Shown here in pieces: positions 39,601 to 49,550 of a stretch of DNA of 64,000 nucleotides. Where the stretch lies: the NCBI GenBank assembly GCA_947501325.1, contig CANMVC010000002.1, forward strand, positions 806,001 to 870,000, in the 5' to 3' direction. The DNA comes from an uncultured Sphingomonadaceae bacterium (lineage in GTDB: Bacteria > Pseudomonadota > Alphaproteobacteria > Sphingomonadales > Sphingomonadaceae). The translations under genes and the position numbers were made by a program. Position 1 is the first letter of the stretch. Each line of letters begins with the position of its first letter. Below the pieces are notes generated by a model. That model worked only from the letters and a program-made list of their open reading frames with translations. It was not told the DNA's origin and did not search any database.

Positions 39601-42600
39601 CCAAGTTGCTGTGTTTCCTGCGCTGCCATCGATGCGGCATCGTTCATCGCCCATTCCAGCGAGGGCATGGTCGCATAGCGCTCGGCGATTTCCATCGCTG
39701 CCTCTCGGGAGGCAGCGGCCACGGTGACCAGACAAAATTCCTTGCGCGCAAAGGCGTCGAGCGCACAGCTTATCTGTAACGACATGACCGGGTCGAGTGC
39801 AAAACCTGTCGTTCCGGACAAGTCGTGGCGCGCACCATGCGGTCTGCGCAAATTGCCGTTGCGACCGATAAACCGCCGACGGTCGGTCTCATGACCGGAC
39901 AGCGCCAAACTATCATCCTCGCTGACAATGAAGTGCAACACTACCGGCGGCGCATCGCGGGGATTGCGGGGTCGGCGGGTAAACAGCTGGCCACCTATCT
40001 CAGGAATATACTCACTGTGCACGAACAGCTTGCTGAACGCAGGATGTCTTTCGTCGTCGAGAGGTGGCGCAAGAACAACCTCACCATAGCTGGTCAACCG
40101 CAAATTACGGGCGCGATCACTCAGGTTGCTAATGGTGATCCGGCGGATTTCCAGATCATCGCCAGCAGCAACCACCGCTTCCATACGCAGGCCAATATCA
40201 TGATCCCGGCGATGAAATTCCGCCATGTGGGAGTGAAAAGTGACCTCATATTGATCGGGCCGGGTATCGACAGGCTGACGCGTCGCCGACCATAGATGGT
40301 CATTTTCTTGATCATGGATATAGATCCATTGTCCGCCGGCATCCAGCACCGGGTCAGGTACGAAACGGGTCAGCGCATGATGCCGCCAGCGCAGCCCGCC
40401 CCCACCGCCGGTGGATATCGAACTGGAAAGGCTGCCATTGCCGAGCAGCAATGCCTGTGGCGAGCTGGTTTGCAGCGGCGGGCTCCAAATATGGGGTGTG
40501 GCCGCGGTTCTAACACCGAGGTCTGCCTGATCCATGCTTTCAATTCTTTCCACTTCCGAGGGTAGTTCCTGCGGGATCCTCTCGTGGAGCAGCAATGAAA
40601 CAGAACTTATCCGTGCGTCTTCTTCAAAGCGTTTGACCAGAATATCGTCGCACAGGCTGTTTCCGATTGCGCACATGATCATGCCCTGATGATGCGCCAT
40701 ATAGGCGTTTACCGGCGTCACATCATTCGTGTTTTGCAAACGTTCGGGCGTATAGTCGACCGCCTCCAACAGCCCGTAAAGTCCGGAAAAGCCAAGTTTC
40801 ACCAACATTTCCAGATTTTGAACAGCTTCGGATGGCATGACCTGCAACGCCAGCGCGGAAGCGTAAGGCGCGACAACCATATCCTTGGAAAGGCCCCGCC
40901 GAAGCCCGAGTCCGGGAACGCCGAATGCCTGATATTGGTACCGATGATCAGGATCTCTGGCAGAATAGGCAGATTCCGATATGCCCCACGGAATCCTGTT
41001 CTGCTGGCCATAGGTCTGCTGCATCTCCACAGCGACTTTCTCGCTCTCGCTGAGCAAAGTCTGCGGGCCGCTGCGCATCAACAGACGCGGCATAAGATAT
41101 TCGAACATCGAGCCGTTCCAGGATATAAGTGCAAGGCCACCATTGCTCCGCATGACGGGCCGACCAAGGTGAAACCAATGTTCCAGCGGTACATCCTGAT
41201 TGGCAATTGCCAGATAACTGGCGAGCCGTGCTTCGCTGGCCAGAAGATCATAATGATGCGTATCCATCCGGTCCGCGCTGACATTGTAACCGATATGGAA
41301 AAGCCGGCGCTCGCGATCATAGAAGGGCGCGAATTCCATGGCATTGGCATAAGAAGAAGTCTTTGCGGACAGTTTCCGCAATCTCCTGACCAGTTGCTGA
41401 CGATTTTCGTGCCCGGTTTCAATCGCCTTAACCAGAGATTGAAGCCAGGATTGTTGCTGCTGGTCGTCCTGTGCGGAGTGGATCAGCACCATCGCCCGCT
41501 TGGCAGACGCTTCATCAAGACGGCCATTGAGGACCGCTGTGATTTGCCGGTATAGTTCCTCAAACTGGGGCGGAACAGTGTCTTGTGCAAACCAGGGAGC
41601 ATATTGAACAATATCGTGACGCATCGTTTGTATCTGATGCCGCAACCGATCGAGCCAGGTATGTAATTCACGCAGATTTGCCGTGGACATGCTATCGTGG
41701 GTAGCGGCAAGTTTTACGATGCCTTGCTCAATAGCTGGTAATATTTCTGCCCATATTAGCTCCAATCCGCGATGCCAGTCTGACGGATTTGCTCTGAGCG
41801 CGGTCAGGTTATCGTGAAGCAAAGTCACCCGGGATTGCAGGTCATCAAAATCCTCCGGCATCCCGTCCAGTGCGCTGCTCAATAAACGCATGACATCATC
41901 TATCCCGGCCCACCGTTGCGGTTCTATCGCCGGAGCATTTTCAATCTCCCGCAGCAGTGCAGAATAGGCCAGCAGGCATCCGGCAAAATTCCCGCTGTCC
42001 ACTACCGAGACATAGCGGGGTTCCAGCGGCTGTAAGTCGACTGTATTATACCAGTTGAGAAAATGGCCGCGATGGGTCTCTAATCGGTCCAGGCTGGAAT
42101 ATATATTACTTGTCCGCGCGGCAAGCTCTTCAGCGCCAAGATAACCAAAATCCCACGCGCTGGCGGTCGACAGCATCATCATGCCGATATTGGTCGGCGA
42201 TGTCCGATGCGCGATTTCCGGATGGGGTTCTCCCTGATAATTGTCGGGCGGCAGCCAGCCATCCTGTGGGCCCGCAAATGTTTCGAAATAGAGCCAGGTG
42301 CGCCGTGCCAAATTGCGGAGAAACAACTTGTCCGCGCTGTTCAGCAGCTTGGGAGCCTTATGCCTTGGACGATTAAGCAACATCGTAACTTCAGGAGCAA
42401 TCAACCAAAGCATCAATAGCGGCATTGCCACCAGCAAGGATGCTGGGTTGATCAACAATATCGCCAGTCCGAGTCCAACCGTCATCGCAGGCCCGGCCCA
42501 CATATGTAACCATATCCGGGCCCGAGAATGCCGGTTTTTTTGCCGTACGGATTCATGTGCAGCGGTCGTCCACTGCAGCAAATGGTTCTTGGAAACCAGT

Positions 42601-45134
42601 CGGCGCCAAATCGTGATGGAGATGGCGTGTAACGCGATCACAGCTTCGAAAGGCAGATGAGCAATCGCAAAAAACCATCGGCCGCTCTGGTCGGCAAGTT
42701 GAGCAAAACGGCCTCGCACAGCCCCGCGCCTTCGTCCTTGGGTAAGTCCCGAAACCAGATCGGTGAATATATTGCCCGCATGGGCAAAGACCGTCAGGAA
42801 AGTCCAGAACCAGGGATTGCCCGGCAACCATAGCCACCCGACAATAACCATCACCATCAACGCGGGAGCCACCAGACTGCGCCGCAAATTGTCGATGATC
42901 ATCCAGCGGCTGAGCGCTGAAAGTGAATTCCGTCTCTTTTTTCCATCGGCTTCGCGAACCCGTCTGCCGAGCCAAGGGAGAAGTTGCCAATCACCACGGA
43001 TCCAGCGATGCCAGCGTTTGACATATTCCCGGTAGGTGGCAGGGAATCCTTCATACAAGATAATGTCGGATACGAGGCCAGCACGCCCTAGGGAACCTTC
43101 AAGCAAGTCATGGCTCAGTATTGAATTTTCTGCGATGCGACCGTCTGTGCTCCGGTGAAAGGCAGCAACATCATAGATACCCTTGCCCACGAATATGCCG
43201 CGACCGAATATATCCTGATAGACGTTGGATACGGCCCGGCTGTAAATATCGATCGCAATATCGCCTGCGTAAAAGCGGGTGAAAAATGTCCGGCTAACGC
43301 CCTGAGGTGCCATCTCGACGCGTGGTTGCAATATCGAATAGCCGGACGTGATTTGACCTGTTTGGGGATCAAATCGTGCGGTGTTGAGTGGATGCGCAAG
43401 CGTGCCGGCAAGCCTTGCTACTGTCCCCGTGGGTAACATCGTGTCGGCATCAACCGTGATCACAAAACGTACTCTGGAAAGCGCGGACCGGTTCCCTTCA
43501 TGGAAAGAAAAGCCGCTATCATCTCCGTCAACCAGCAGGCGATTAAACTGTTCCAGTTTGCCCCGTTTTCTCTCCCATGCCATCCAGCATTTTTCCGCAT
43601 GATTATATTGTCTTGTACGCAACAAGAGGTGAAAGGGGCCGACATCATTTTTGCCATGTTTGTCATTGAGCGAACGAATATGTGCAATCAATTGCTGCGT
43701 AATTTCCTCATCACCTTGCATGTTTTCCGATGGGGCATCTGCCAGATCGGCGAGCAAGGCGACTTGCAGCCTGGCGTCATTATTGGATAGCCAATGTGTC
43801 TCTACCTGCTGGACAAGCTCGTGTACCTCGAACGGTTTTGCAATCAGTGCCGGTATCACGACAATAGTCGAACAATCCGCTTGCAGCCCGTCGGTGAAGT
43901 CCAGCTTTGGCAAGACCTGGGGTGGTACAATGAGGATCGCAAGCCGCTGAACCAGGGAAATGGACAGGATAGACGCCGGGATCAACATCACCAGCAACGA
44001 TGCTATAGTTTGCAATATTGATGCTTGTATAAACCACAAATATAGCGTGGGGATCGCCAAGGCGCCGATCCAGAAGCACAAGGATGCCAGAGCGTAGATC
44101 GGTCCGGCATGATCATAAGCCGTTCGCTTTAGACGCAGACCAAGCGGTGGCTTGACACCAAGCTGTCGCTCAAAGGCAGCGCGTCCATCCCCGATCAACC
44201 AATGGCCAACATGATCCTTACCCTCCTCGGTATCTGCAGCAGCGGCACAGCGGATGATGCTGTTTGCAATCTCTACCTCACTCTGTCCGGCATAGGATGA
44301 AATGGTTTCGACGGCTTTGCGATAGCGATCCCGGGTTTCAAAATCCATGCGGCCATAGAAATTCGCCGGATCTTTGCTCAGTATATGTTCGACCGCGCTT
44401 GTCCGATCAAAAAAATCTTCCCAAGAAATGGAAGCAATAAGGGATAGATTGGCTATCGATCGGGCGACACGTTCAGTATCATCAAGCGAATAGGGGGCAT
44501 TGGCTTGCGCAGTGGGCGGAAATGGTTCCTTTATCTGTCCTTGCAATACCGCTGACAAAGAGGACACCAAAACTTCCAGACAAGCGATCCTGAGCATGGT
44601 TGGGAAAGCCCAAAGCTCTGCAATTGTAAGTGGGGTTTTTCGCTGATAGGCGCAGATATATTCTATCGTGGCAGATAAGGTTATCTGCAAATGTGTTGCG
44701 CGGAGCAATCCATGAGCCAGCGCAAACACCCTTGGAAATCGGGATTCCGCCCCATTTTCACTCACAGAGCCCAGAGCGGGCAATCGCTCGTAAAAGCTGG
44801 GCGGTAGGTCTCTTTTGATCTGACGAACAGCGCGAAAAACCTGATAATCGTTGTCGAGCAGCCATTCGGCGGCTTTCCCGGCTTCCATCGGCGCATTCGC
44901 GCAAGTTTTGCGCACCATCTTCAACCAGGGCTTCGCTTCTTCTATGCGCTGCCAAGCCGGAATCGGGTCGGGTGATGTGGTTATGATCTTATGATGGAGT
45001 TGCAGGTCTGCGGCTGCCCTTGCGAGCATAGATACCGAATCTCGATCTTCTCCGGTCGACAAGTCCTTGCCGATGTCAGGCGACTGTTGATCTATAGGAT
45101 CCGCCGGAACTGCATTCGTGGTGATCTCCGCCAC
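36642..45134 (-). CDS. Cyclic beta-glucan synthase-like (NdvB/ChvB-type GT + GH94) giant protein, 2830 aa
   Basis: VITVDADTMLPTG, YVKRWHRWIRGDWQ (GT), GYRDQLQDVMAFLHNDP and YTGAAAWTWRLGVEEILGL (GH94) motifs. Confidence 0.9.
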   Translation of the reverse strand: MAEITTNAVPADPIDQQSPDIGKDLSTGEDRDSVSMLARAAADLQLHHKIITTSPDPIPAWQRIEEAKPWLKMVRKTCANAPMEAGKAAEWLLDNDYQVFRAVRQIKRDLPPSFYERLPALGSVSENGAESRFPRVFALAHGLLRATHLQITLSATIEYICAYQRKTPLTIAELWAFPTMLRIACLEVLVSSLSAVLQGQIKEPFPPTAQANAPYSLDDTERVARSIANLSLIASISWEDFFDRTSAVEHILSKDPANFYGRMDFETRDRYRKAVETISSYAGQSEVEIANSIIRCAAAADTEEGKDHVGHWLIGDGRAAFERQLGVKPPLGLRLKRTAYDHAGPIYALASLCFWIGALAIPTLYLWFIQASILQTIASLLVMLIPASILSISLVQRLAILIVPPQVLPKLDFTDGLQADCSTIVVIPALIAKPFEVHELVQQVETHWLSNNDARLQVALLADLADAPSENMQGDEEITQQLIAHIRSLNDKHGKNDVGPFHLLLRTRQYNHAEKCWMAWERKRGKLEQFNRLLVDGDDSGFSFHEGNRSALSRVRFVITVDADTMLPTGTVARLAGTLAHPLNTARFDPQTGQITSGYSILQPRVEMAPQGVSRTFFTRFYAGDIAIDIYSRAVSNVYQDIFGRGIFVGKGIYDVAAFHRSTDGRIAENSILSHDLLEGSLGRAGLVSDIILYEGFPATYREYVKRWHRWIRGDWQLLPWLGRRVREADGKKRRNSLSALSRWMIIDNLRRSLVAPALMVMVIVGWLWLPGNPWFWTFLTVFAHAGNIFTDLVSGLTQGRRRGAVRGRFAQLADQSGRWFFAIAHLPFEAVIALHAISITIWRRLVSKNHLLQWTTAAHESVRQKNRHSRARIWLHMWAGPAMTVGLGLAILLINPASLLVAMPLLMLWLIAPEVTMLLNRPRHKAPKLLNSADKLFLRNLARRTWLYFETFAGPQDGWLPPDNYQGEPHPEIAHRTSPTNIGMMMLSTASAWDFGYLGAEELAARTSNIYSSLDRLETHRGHFLNWYNTVDLQPLEPRYVSVVDSGNFAGCLLAYSALLREIENAPAIEPQRWAGIDDVMRLLSSALDGMPEDFDDLQSRVTLLHDNLTALRANPSDWHRGLELIWAEILPAIEQGIVKLAATHDSMSTANLRELHTWLDRLRHQIQTMRHDIVQYAPWFAQDTVPPQFEELYRQITAVLNGRLDEASAKRAMVLIHSAQDDQQQQSWLQSLVKAIETGHENRQQLVRRLRKLSAKTSSYANAMEFAPFYDRERRLFHIGYNVSADRMDTHHYDLLASEARLASYLAIANQDVPLEHWFHLGRPVMRSNGGLALISWNGSMFEYLMPRLLMRSGPQTLLSESEKVAVEMQQTYGQQNRIPWGISESAYSARDPDHRYQYQAFGVPGLGLRRGLSKDMVVAPYASALALQVMPSEAVQNLEMLVKLGFSGLYGLLEAVDYTPERLQNTNDVTPVNAYMAHHQGMIMCAIGNSLCDDILVKRFEEDARISSVSLLLHERIPQELPSEVERIESMDQADLGVRTAATPHIWSPPLQTSSPQALLLGNGSLSSSISTGGGGGLRWRHHALTRFVPDPVLDAGGQWIYIHDQENDHLWSATRQPVDTRPDQYEVTFHSHMAEFHRRDHDIGLRMEAVVAAGDDLEIRRITISNLSDRARNLRLTSYGEVVLAPPLDDERHPAFSKLFVHSEYIPEIGGQLFTRRPRNPRDAPPVVLHFIVSEDDSLALSGHETDRRRFIGRNGNLRRPHGARHDLSGTTGFALDPVMSLQISCALDAFARKEFCLVTVAAASREAAMEIAERYATMPSLEWAMNDAASMAAQETQQLGLSANQLPVMHALGSLLLYPHTRRRADPERLSENRLGQPNLWGMAISGDYPIVMLKTGSLPDSMLQDLIRAHQLWRRHGLEVDLVILQSAASGYIEPVRDDLMALLHEVNGQWLLGRNGGIHLLFADQIGPEQVRLVEAASRVVIEDGQNSLEYQVTTAFQPPPTLPHFEPASTPVAETDIPELTRPDNLQFDNGLGGFTPDGREYVLHLEPGQTTPAPWVNILANDGFGCVVTEAGGGFTWAVNSGENRLTTWTNDTVMDDPSEILYLRDEETAEVWTPTPGPNGGEASCQIRHGAGYSEWRKISFGLEQELRVFVPVDDPVKIIRLRVTNHTARHRRLTATYYADWLMGALRSVSRSSICCSYDPDHHAIMARNSWNPDFADRVAFLTANHPPHGLTTDRQEFLGREGNLENPAGLGRWGLEGLAPAGTDPCGAYQVHCELDPGDSQEIVFLLGQGDGNDQAQSLVSKWKEADRIEKAFNQLTGHWDSLLGAVEVQCPDPAFNVMINRWLLYQSMASRILARAGFYQASGAIGYRDQLQDVMAFLHNDPARARSHILDCAAHQFEEGDVLHWWHPPSDRGVRTRFSDDLLWLPFAVCQYVEATGDESILAEEIPYLHAPPLSAEEDDRYSSFEKTAAGHTLLDHCERALERGFSHGRHNLPLIGAGDWNDGMDRIGEEGRGESVWLAWFVITIANAFSALNQQIGQPRMADAWRQRAEDLLGHAEEAGWDGSWYRRAYDDDGHPWGSSENQECRIDSISQSWAVFAGADAGRTKVALDAAYRELVDEKCHIARLLWPPFHKTPRDPGYIKAYPPGIRENGGQYSHAATWLGIAFARSGDADKAMNIFNMLNPVRRVQDREQAERYRTEPYAVAADIAGGDQHGGRGGWSWYTGAAAWTWRLGVEEILGLKQKDGGLHISPCLPEDWDGYSAVIRQPEGSISLVVKRTRDRADAHQLLVDGVAQLGAIVAFPEDGSERQVEVRIA

Positions 45135-45137
45135 CTT

Positions 45138-46238
45138 CTAATGCGCCGACTCCCGAAAGAATATTGTGCCATATTGCTGCTCCGATTTTTTAAACTGATC
45201 GACAGGGCCAACCGGCTGCTGACGGATCAACAAAAGAGGCAAGCGACTATTTGCAGCGATATGACGGGCAACGCTGCCGCAGCAAATATCATTCATGGCC
45301 CCTTTACCCCGCCCGGACAGGACAAACAGGTCCACATCTTGTTGATCGGCAATCTTCAGCAACCCATCCCGTGCATCGCGGCCGCTTTCGACAACGACTT
45401 TGGTATTAAGATCACCGCTGCTCAGCCTCGACTGCAAGCGATTAAGATATGTTCTTGCATTTTGCTGGTTAAACTGCCGAAACTTGGAGACGAGCCTGGT
45501 GGCTTCTCTATCATCCAGCCCGGCCGCGACAACTTCTGGTGCGGAAACAATATGTGCGAGAATCAACTCTGCGCCGTGTTTGCGGGCAATGCGAACTGCA
45601 AAGGGGAGAACGCTTTCCGCCCGGCACGAACCGTCAAGGGGTACCAACAACCGCCGGTAGCGCACAACATCAGTCTCGACCGTCTCTGGCGGGATGAGAA
45701 GGAGCGATGCCGAGCTTCCATCAAGAACTGTCTGGGCGGTTCGACCCAGAGTCAAATCTCTGCCACTGTGCAAATTATCAAATTTTTCCATCCCGGATCG
45801 GGTTGTCATCGCCATCAGATTTCCGCTATTTTCCCTTGCCCAGCGCGCAATTTCTTCGCCGGAATGTCCATTCAGCAACAGTCGGTCTTTTAGGACGAGC
45901 GGTTCATGCTCCGTTTCAAGTATGCGCGACAAATAGTCTTGCGCCTCGCGCTGCTTTATTTGCCACTCGATGGGGTCGCTCGGACATATTTCCGACGCCG
46001 CTCCTTGCATCACGTGGATCAGCTTCACCGGCAAGTCCAGACTACTGGCAATCGCCTTGGTGTGCTGGAATACAAGTGATCCATGACGCACATTGTTAAT
46101 GCAGGCGACCGCGCTCGAAAAACGCGTTGCAGCGGCACCGTCGCTATAGGCCGACCTGGATTTAAACGCCGTGTTGGGTTTCAATTTTGGTACGGTTGTG
46201 GCGGAAGGCTGTTCAATCGTTGATGGCTTAGATTGCAT
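45138..46238 (-). CDS. Universal stress protein, tandem UspA domains
   Basis: RLLVPLDGSCRAESVLPFAVRIARKHGAELILAHI...VDLFVLSGRGKGAMNDICCGSVARHIAANSRLPLLLI. Confidence 0.85.
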   Translation of the reverse strand: MQSKPSTIEQPSATTVPKLKPNTAFKSRSAYSDGAAATRFSSAVACINNVRHGSLVFQHTKAIASSLDLPVKLIHVMQGAASEICPSDPIEWQIKQREAQDYLSRILETEHEPLVLKDRLLLNGHSGEEIARWARENSGNLMAMTTRSGMEKFDNLHSGRDLTLGRTAQTVLDGSSASLLLIPPETVETDVVRYRRLLVPLDGSCRAESVLPFAVRIARKHGAELILAHIVSAPEVVAAGLDDREATRLVSKFRQFNQQNARTYLNRLQSRLSSGDLNTKVVVESGRDARDGLLKIADQQDVDLFVLSGRGKGAMNDICCGSVARHIAANSRLPLLLIRQQPVGPVDQFKKSEQQYGTIFFRESAH

Positions 46239-46307
46239 GTTGGTAATCCTCCTAGATCAATAGCAATCCCCCTGATTTCATGTTTAGCGAGTCGGATTTT
46301 TTGCGCA

Positions 46308-46321
46308 TTGACTGCCGTCAA
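46308..46321. promoter_or_regulatory. FixK/Fnr-type box TTGACTGCCGTCAA
   Basis: Fits TTG(A/C)-N6-(T/G)CAA, perfect TTGAC/GTCAA dyad; upstream of usp-ndvB-pfkB operon (-). Confidence 0.55.
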
Positions 46322-46351
46322 GATCGCAAGAAAATTTCCCAAAAATTTGGA

Positions 46352-47098
46352 TCATTTAGACTGGTCACCGCTTGTAACCGAAAATGTTTCTCCGTCAGCA
46401 AATCGGGCCAGTCGTCCCATATCCATGATTTCGATCTGATTGCCGTTTCGTCCATGTCCTTTTGAGCGCAATATTCCATTTTCCCTCAATTTCTTCATGA
46501 TCCGGCTATATGTCTCCGGTGCGATAGCCAGATATCCCGCAATGTCCCGCTGGGTCATCGGTAATTGAATCTCAACCGGATCCCCATGGGCGCCCTGCTG
46601 CTGGACGAATTTTAACAAAAAAGCGGCAATCCGGGACACCGGATGGTGCATGGCCAGGACCGATATATGACTCAGCGCGATGTCTTCCTGCCAGTCGATC
46701 CACTGCATTAGTTTTTTGCCACTCGACATATTCTGCAGCACATCTTTCTGAAACACGAGATGCCGGGTAGAAAGCAATTTGGCGGGTGTCAGGGTTTCAG
46801 CTGTATATTGATATTCTTTCAGATTACCCAAACCGATAATCGCGCCAGATGTGGGAAAGCCCAAGATAATATGACCGCCATTTTCCGTAACTCTTGATAG
46901 TTTAAGCGTTCCGGTGACCACCTCATATATCTGATCGGGTTTACTGCCCTGATGAAAAAGAATCTTTCCCGCCGTAAAAATCCGCTGGCGACGATTTTTC
47001 TGGTCGTCCGGCCATTGAAACAATCTGCTCGGGCTATCCCGCAACTCCTCGAAGAGCGGCATTTGCTCCATCCATCTGTCTTTTCCCTTGCATATCAT
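46352..47098 (-). CDS. Crp/Fnr family regulator, FixK-like without Fe-S cysteines
   Basis: cNMP-binding-like N-terminus; HTH MTQRDIAGYLAIAPETYSRIMKKLRENG; single N-terminal Cys. Confidence 0.88.
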   Translation of the reverse strand: MICKGKDRWMEQMPLFEELRDSPSRLFQWPDDQKNRRQRIFTAGKILFHQGSKPDQIYEVVTGTLKLSRVTENGGHIILGFPTSGAIIGLGNLKEYQYTAETLTPAKLLSTRHLVFQKDVLQNMSSGKKLMQWIDWQEDIALSHISVLAMHHPVSRIAAFLLKFVQQQGAHGDPVEIQLPMTQRDIAGYLAIAPETYSRIMKKLRENGILRSKGHGRNGNQIEIMDMGRLARFADGETFSVTSGDQSK

Positions 47099-47111
47099 CT
47101 ACTGCGTCGCA

Positions 47112-49550
47112 CTAGTTCAGGCTCGCCAGAGCGGATTCAGTGTCTCGTTCGATCATTTTCTGTTCTTTCTGCGAAAGCCTTTGCATCACGGCAAGCACAC
47201 TGTCGGGACTGAGGCTGATGCTATCAATCTGCTGTGTAACCAGCCAGTCGGCAAAGTCCGGCCGGTCTGATGGTGCCTGCCCGCAAATGCCACATTTTAG
47301 GCCATGACGATGTGCACCGGCAATGGCCTGCTCAATCATCAAGGTGACCGCCAGGTCTTCCTCGTCAAAATCTGCCGACAGAATTTCGGAATCTCTGTCA
47401 ACGCCCAGAACCAATTGGGTCAAGTCATTCGAGCCAATTGAAAAACCATCAAAATATTTTGCAAACTCGTCAATCAAAACGACATTGCTGGGTATCTCGC
47501 ACATGATGTAAATCTGGAGATCGTTTACGCCTTGTGTCAGCCCATTTGTTGACATCACCTCAATCACGCGTTTTGCTTCTTCGATCCTACGGCAAAAGGG
47601 TATCATAATGATAACATTGGATAATCCCATATCGTCGCGGACCCGTTTGAGTGCGCGGCATTCGAGATTGAAGGCCGGTTGATAAGCAGGATCAATATAG
47701 CGGGATGCGCCGCGAAAGCCGATCATCGGATTGTTTTCCGGCTCTTCAAAATCACCGCCGCCCAGCAAGGAAGCATATTCGTTCGACTTGAAATCCGACG
47801 TGCGGACAATCACCGGACGGGGGTAAAAGGCTGCTGCAATGGTGCCGATTTCTTCGGAAAGGCGTGAGACAAAATAGTCTGCGCCGCTTTTGTAATTGGC
47901 GGTCAGCGCTTCAATCTCTTTGCGGGTTTTTTCGTTACTAATCCGGTCAGGCGACAGCAATGCCATCGGATGGGCCTTAATCTCGTTGGCAATGATAAAC
48001 TCGATCCGCGCCAGACCAACTCCGGCAACCGGCAGTGCGGCAACCCGAAACGCTGCATCAGGATTGGCAAGGTTGACCATCAGGTCAACATCCGGCGTGC
48101 TCAATTTTGTAATATCTACAGTCTCGGTCCTGAATGGGATTTGTCCCTCCAGCACGTTACCGGTCATGCCCTGGGAGCAATCAACAGTCACTTTCTGTCC
48201 TGCATGCAAAGACTTGCGGGCATCTGTTACGCCGACGATCACCGGGATACCCAGTTCCCTCGCGACAATGGCCGCGTGACAGGTCCGCCCGCCATGTTCG
48301 GTGATGATTGCCGCGGACCGCTTCATTGCCGGCTCCCAATCCGGCGTGGTGGCGGCGGCCACCAATATGTCGCCCGTCTGAACCTGCTCGAGTTCTTTCG
48401 CATCGTTGACCAGGCGCACCGGCCCGCTGCCAATACGGTCGCCTACTGCCTGACCCTGAAGGATTATTTTGCCCTCGCCGTCCAGTCGATACTGGGTGAG
48501 CAGGTTGCTGTCAGCGGATGCGTGGATAGTTTCAGGCCTCGCCTGCAAGATGTAGAGCTCCCCGTCCGGACCATCCTTGGCCCACTCGATATCCATCGGG
48601 GTCGGACGTCCGTGAAATTTGCTGTAATGCTGTTCGACAGCAACGGCCTGTTTGGCCAGTTGGATTACTTCTGCATCATCAAGACAGGGCTTGAGTTGCT
48701 CGGCATCGTCAACCGGATGCCATAGCGTTGGCTCCACAGCTTCTCCGTGGGCGTAAACAAGCTTGACTTTCTTGCTGCCGATGCGGTGTCTCAATACCTG
48801 CTTGTAGCCGAGTTTCAGTGTCGGTTTGTGAACCAGAAATTCGTCAGGATCAGCAATGCCTTGCACAATCGCTTCGCCCAGTCCCCAAAGACCGGTAATC
48901 ATGACGACATCCCGGTTGCCGCTTTCGGTATCAAGAGTGAAGATTACCCCGGATGACGCCTTATCGGCCCGGATCATCCGTTGTACGCCGACCGAAAGCG
49001 CTACATCCTTATGGTCAAAGCCCTTGTTTGCCCGGTAGGAAATTGCGCGCTGTGTGAACAGGGATGCAAAGCACTTGCGGACCGCTCGGATGAGATCCTC
49101 CGCGCCGCTGATGTTGAGATAGGTTTCGTGCTGACCGGCAAAAGAGGCACCAGGCAAATCTTCTGCTGTAGCGCTGCTGCGCACAGCCACGGCCACGTTG
49201 CTGCCGTGATCTTCAGAAAGCTTGGCATAAGCCTCCCGGATTTCCTTGTCGAGACCGCCAGGCAGATCGGCAGTTGCTATGATTTCTCGAATTTGTTCGG
49301 CCTTTGTGGCGGCTGTAGTCAGGTTTGACCAATCTGTGTTTTCCAGAATAATCTCGATTTCTGGCCAAATATCATTGCAGCTTATCAGGTCACGATAGGC
49401 ATCAGCAGTAACCGCGAAACTTTCAGGCACTTTGATATCTTCGGAAAGCGCACTGGCAAGCTCACCCAGCGACGCATTTTTACCGCCAACCAGCGACAGG
49501 TCGTTGAGGCTGAGCTGGTCAAGCCAGCGGACATATAAATTCTCGACCAT
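47112..49550 (-). CDS. ppsA: Phosphoenolpyruvate synthase
   Basis: DQLSLNDLSLVGGKNASLGEL; TEHGGRTCHAAIVARELGIPVIVG; KCGICGQAPSDRPDFADWLV. Confidence 0.93.
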   Translation of the reverse strand: MVENLYVRWLDQLSLNDLSLVGGKNASLGELASALSEDIKVPESFAVTADAYRDLISCNDIWPEIEIILENTDWSNLTTAATKAEQIREIIATADLPGGLDKEIREAYAKLSEDHGSNVAVAVRSSATAEDLPGASFAGQHETYLNISGAEDLIRAVRKCFASLFTQRAISYRANKGFDHKDVALSVGVQRMIRADKASSGVIFTLDTESGNRDVVMITGLWGLGEAIVQGIADPDEFLVHKPTLKLGYKQVLRHRIGSKKVKLVYAHGEAVEPTLWHPVDDAEQLKPCLDDAEVIQLAKQAVAVEQHYSKFHGRPTPMDIEWAKDGPDGELYILQARPETIHASADSNLLTQYRLDGEGKIILQGQAVGDRIGSGPVRLVNDAKELEQVQTGDILVAAATTPDWEPAMKRSAAIITEHGGRTCHAAIVARELGIPVIVGVTDARKSLHAGQKVTVDCSQGMTGNVLEGQIPFRTETVDITKLSTPDVDLMVNLANPDAAFRVAALPVAGVGLARIEFIIANEIKAHPMALLSPDRISNEKTRKEIEALTANYKSGADYFVSRLSEEIGTIAAAFYPRPVIVRTSDFKSNEYASLLGGGDFEEPENNPMIGFRGASRYIDPAYQPAFNLECRALKRVRDDMGLSNVIIMIPFCRRIEEAKRVIEVMSTNGLTQGVNDLQIYIMCEIPSNVVLIDEFAKYFDGFSIGSNDLTQLVLGVDRDSEILSADFDEEDLAVTLMIEQAIAGAHRHGLKCGICGQAPSDRPDFADWLVTQQIDSISLSPDSVLAVMQRLSQKEQKMIERDTESALASLN

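Noticed and set aside
47970-48725. Plus-strand 251-aa ORF
   Set aside because: Antisense to PEP synthase with intact catalytic motifs.
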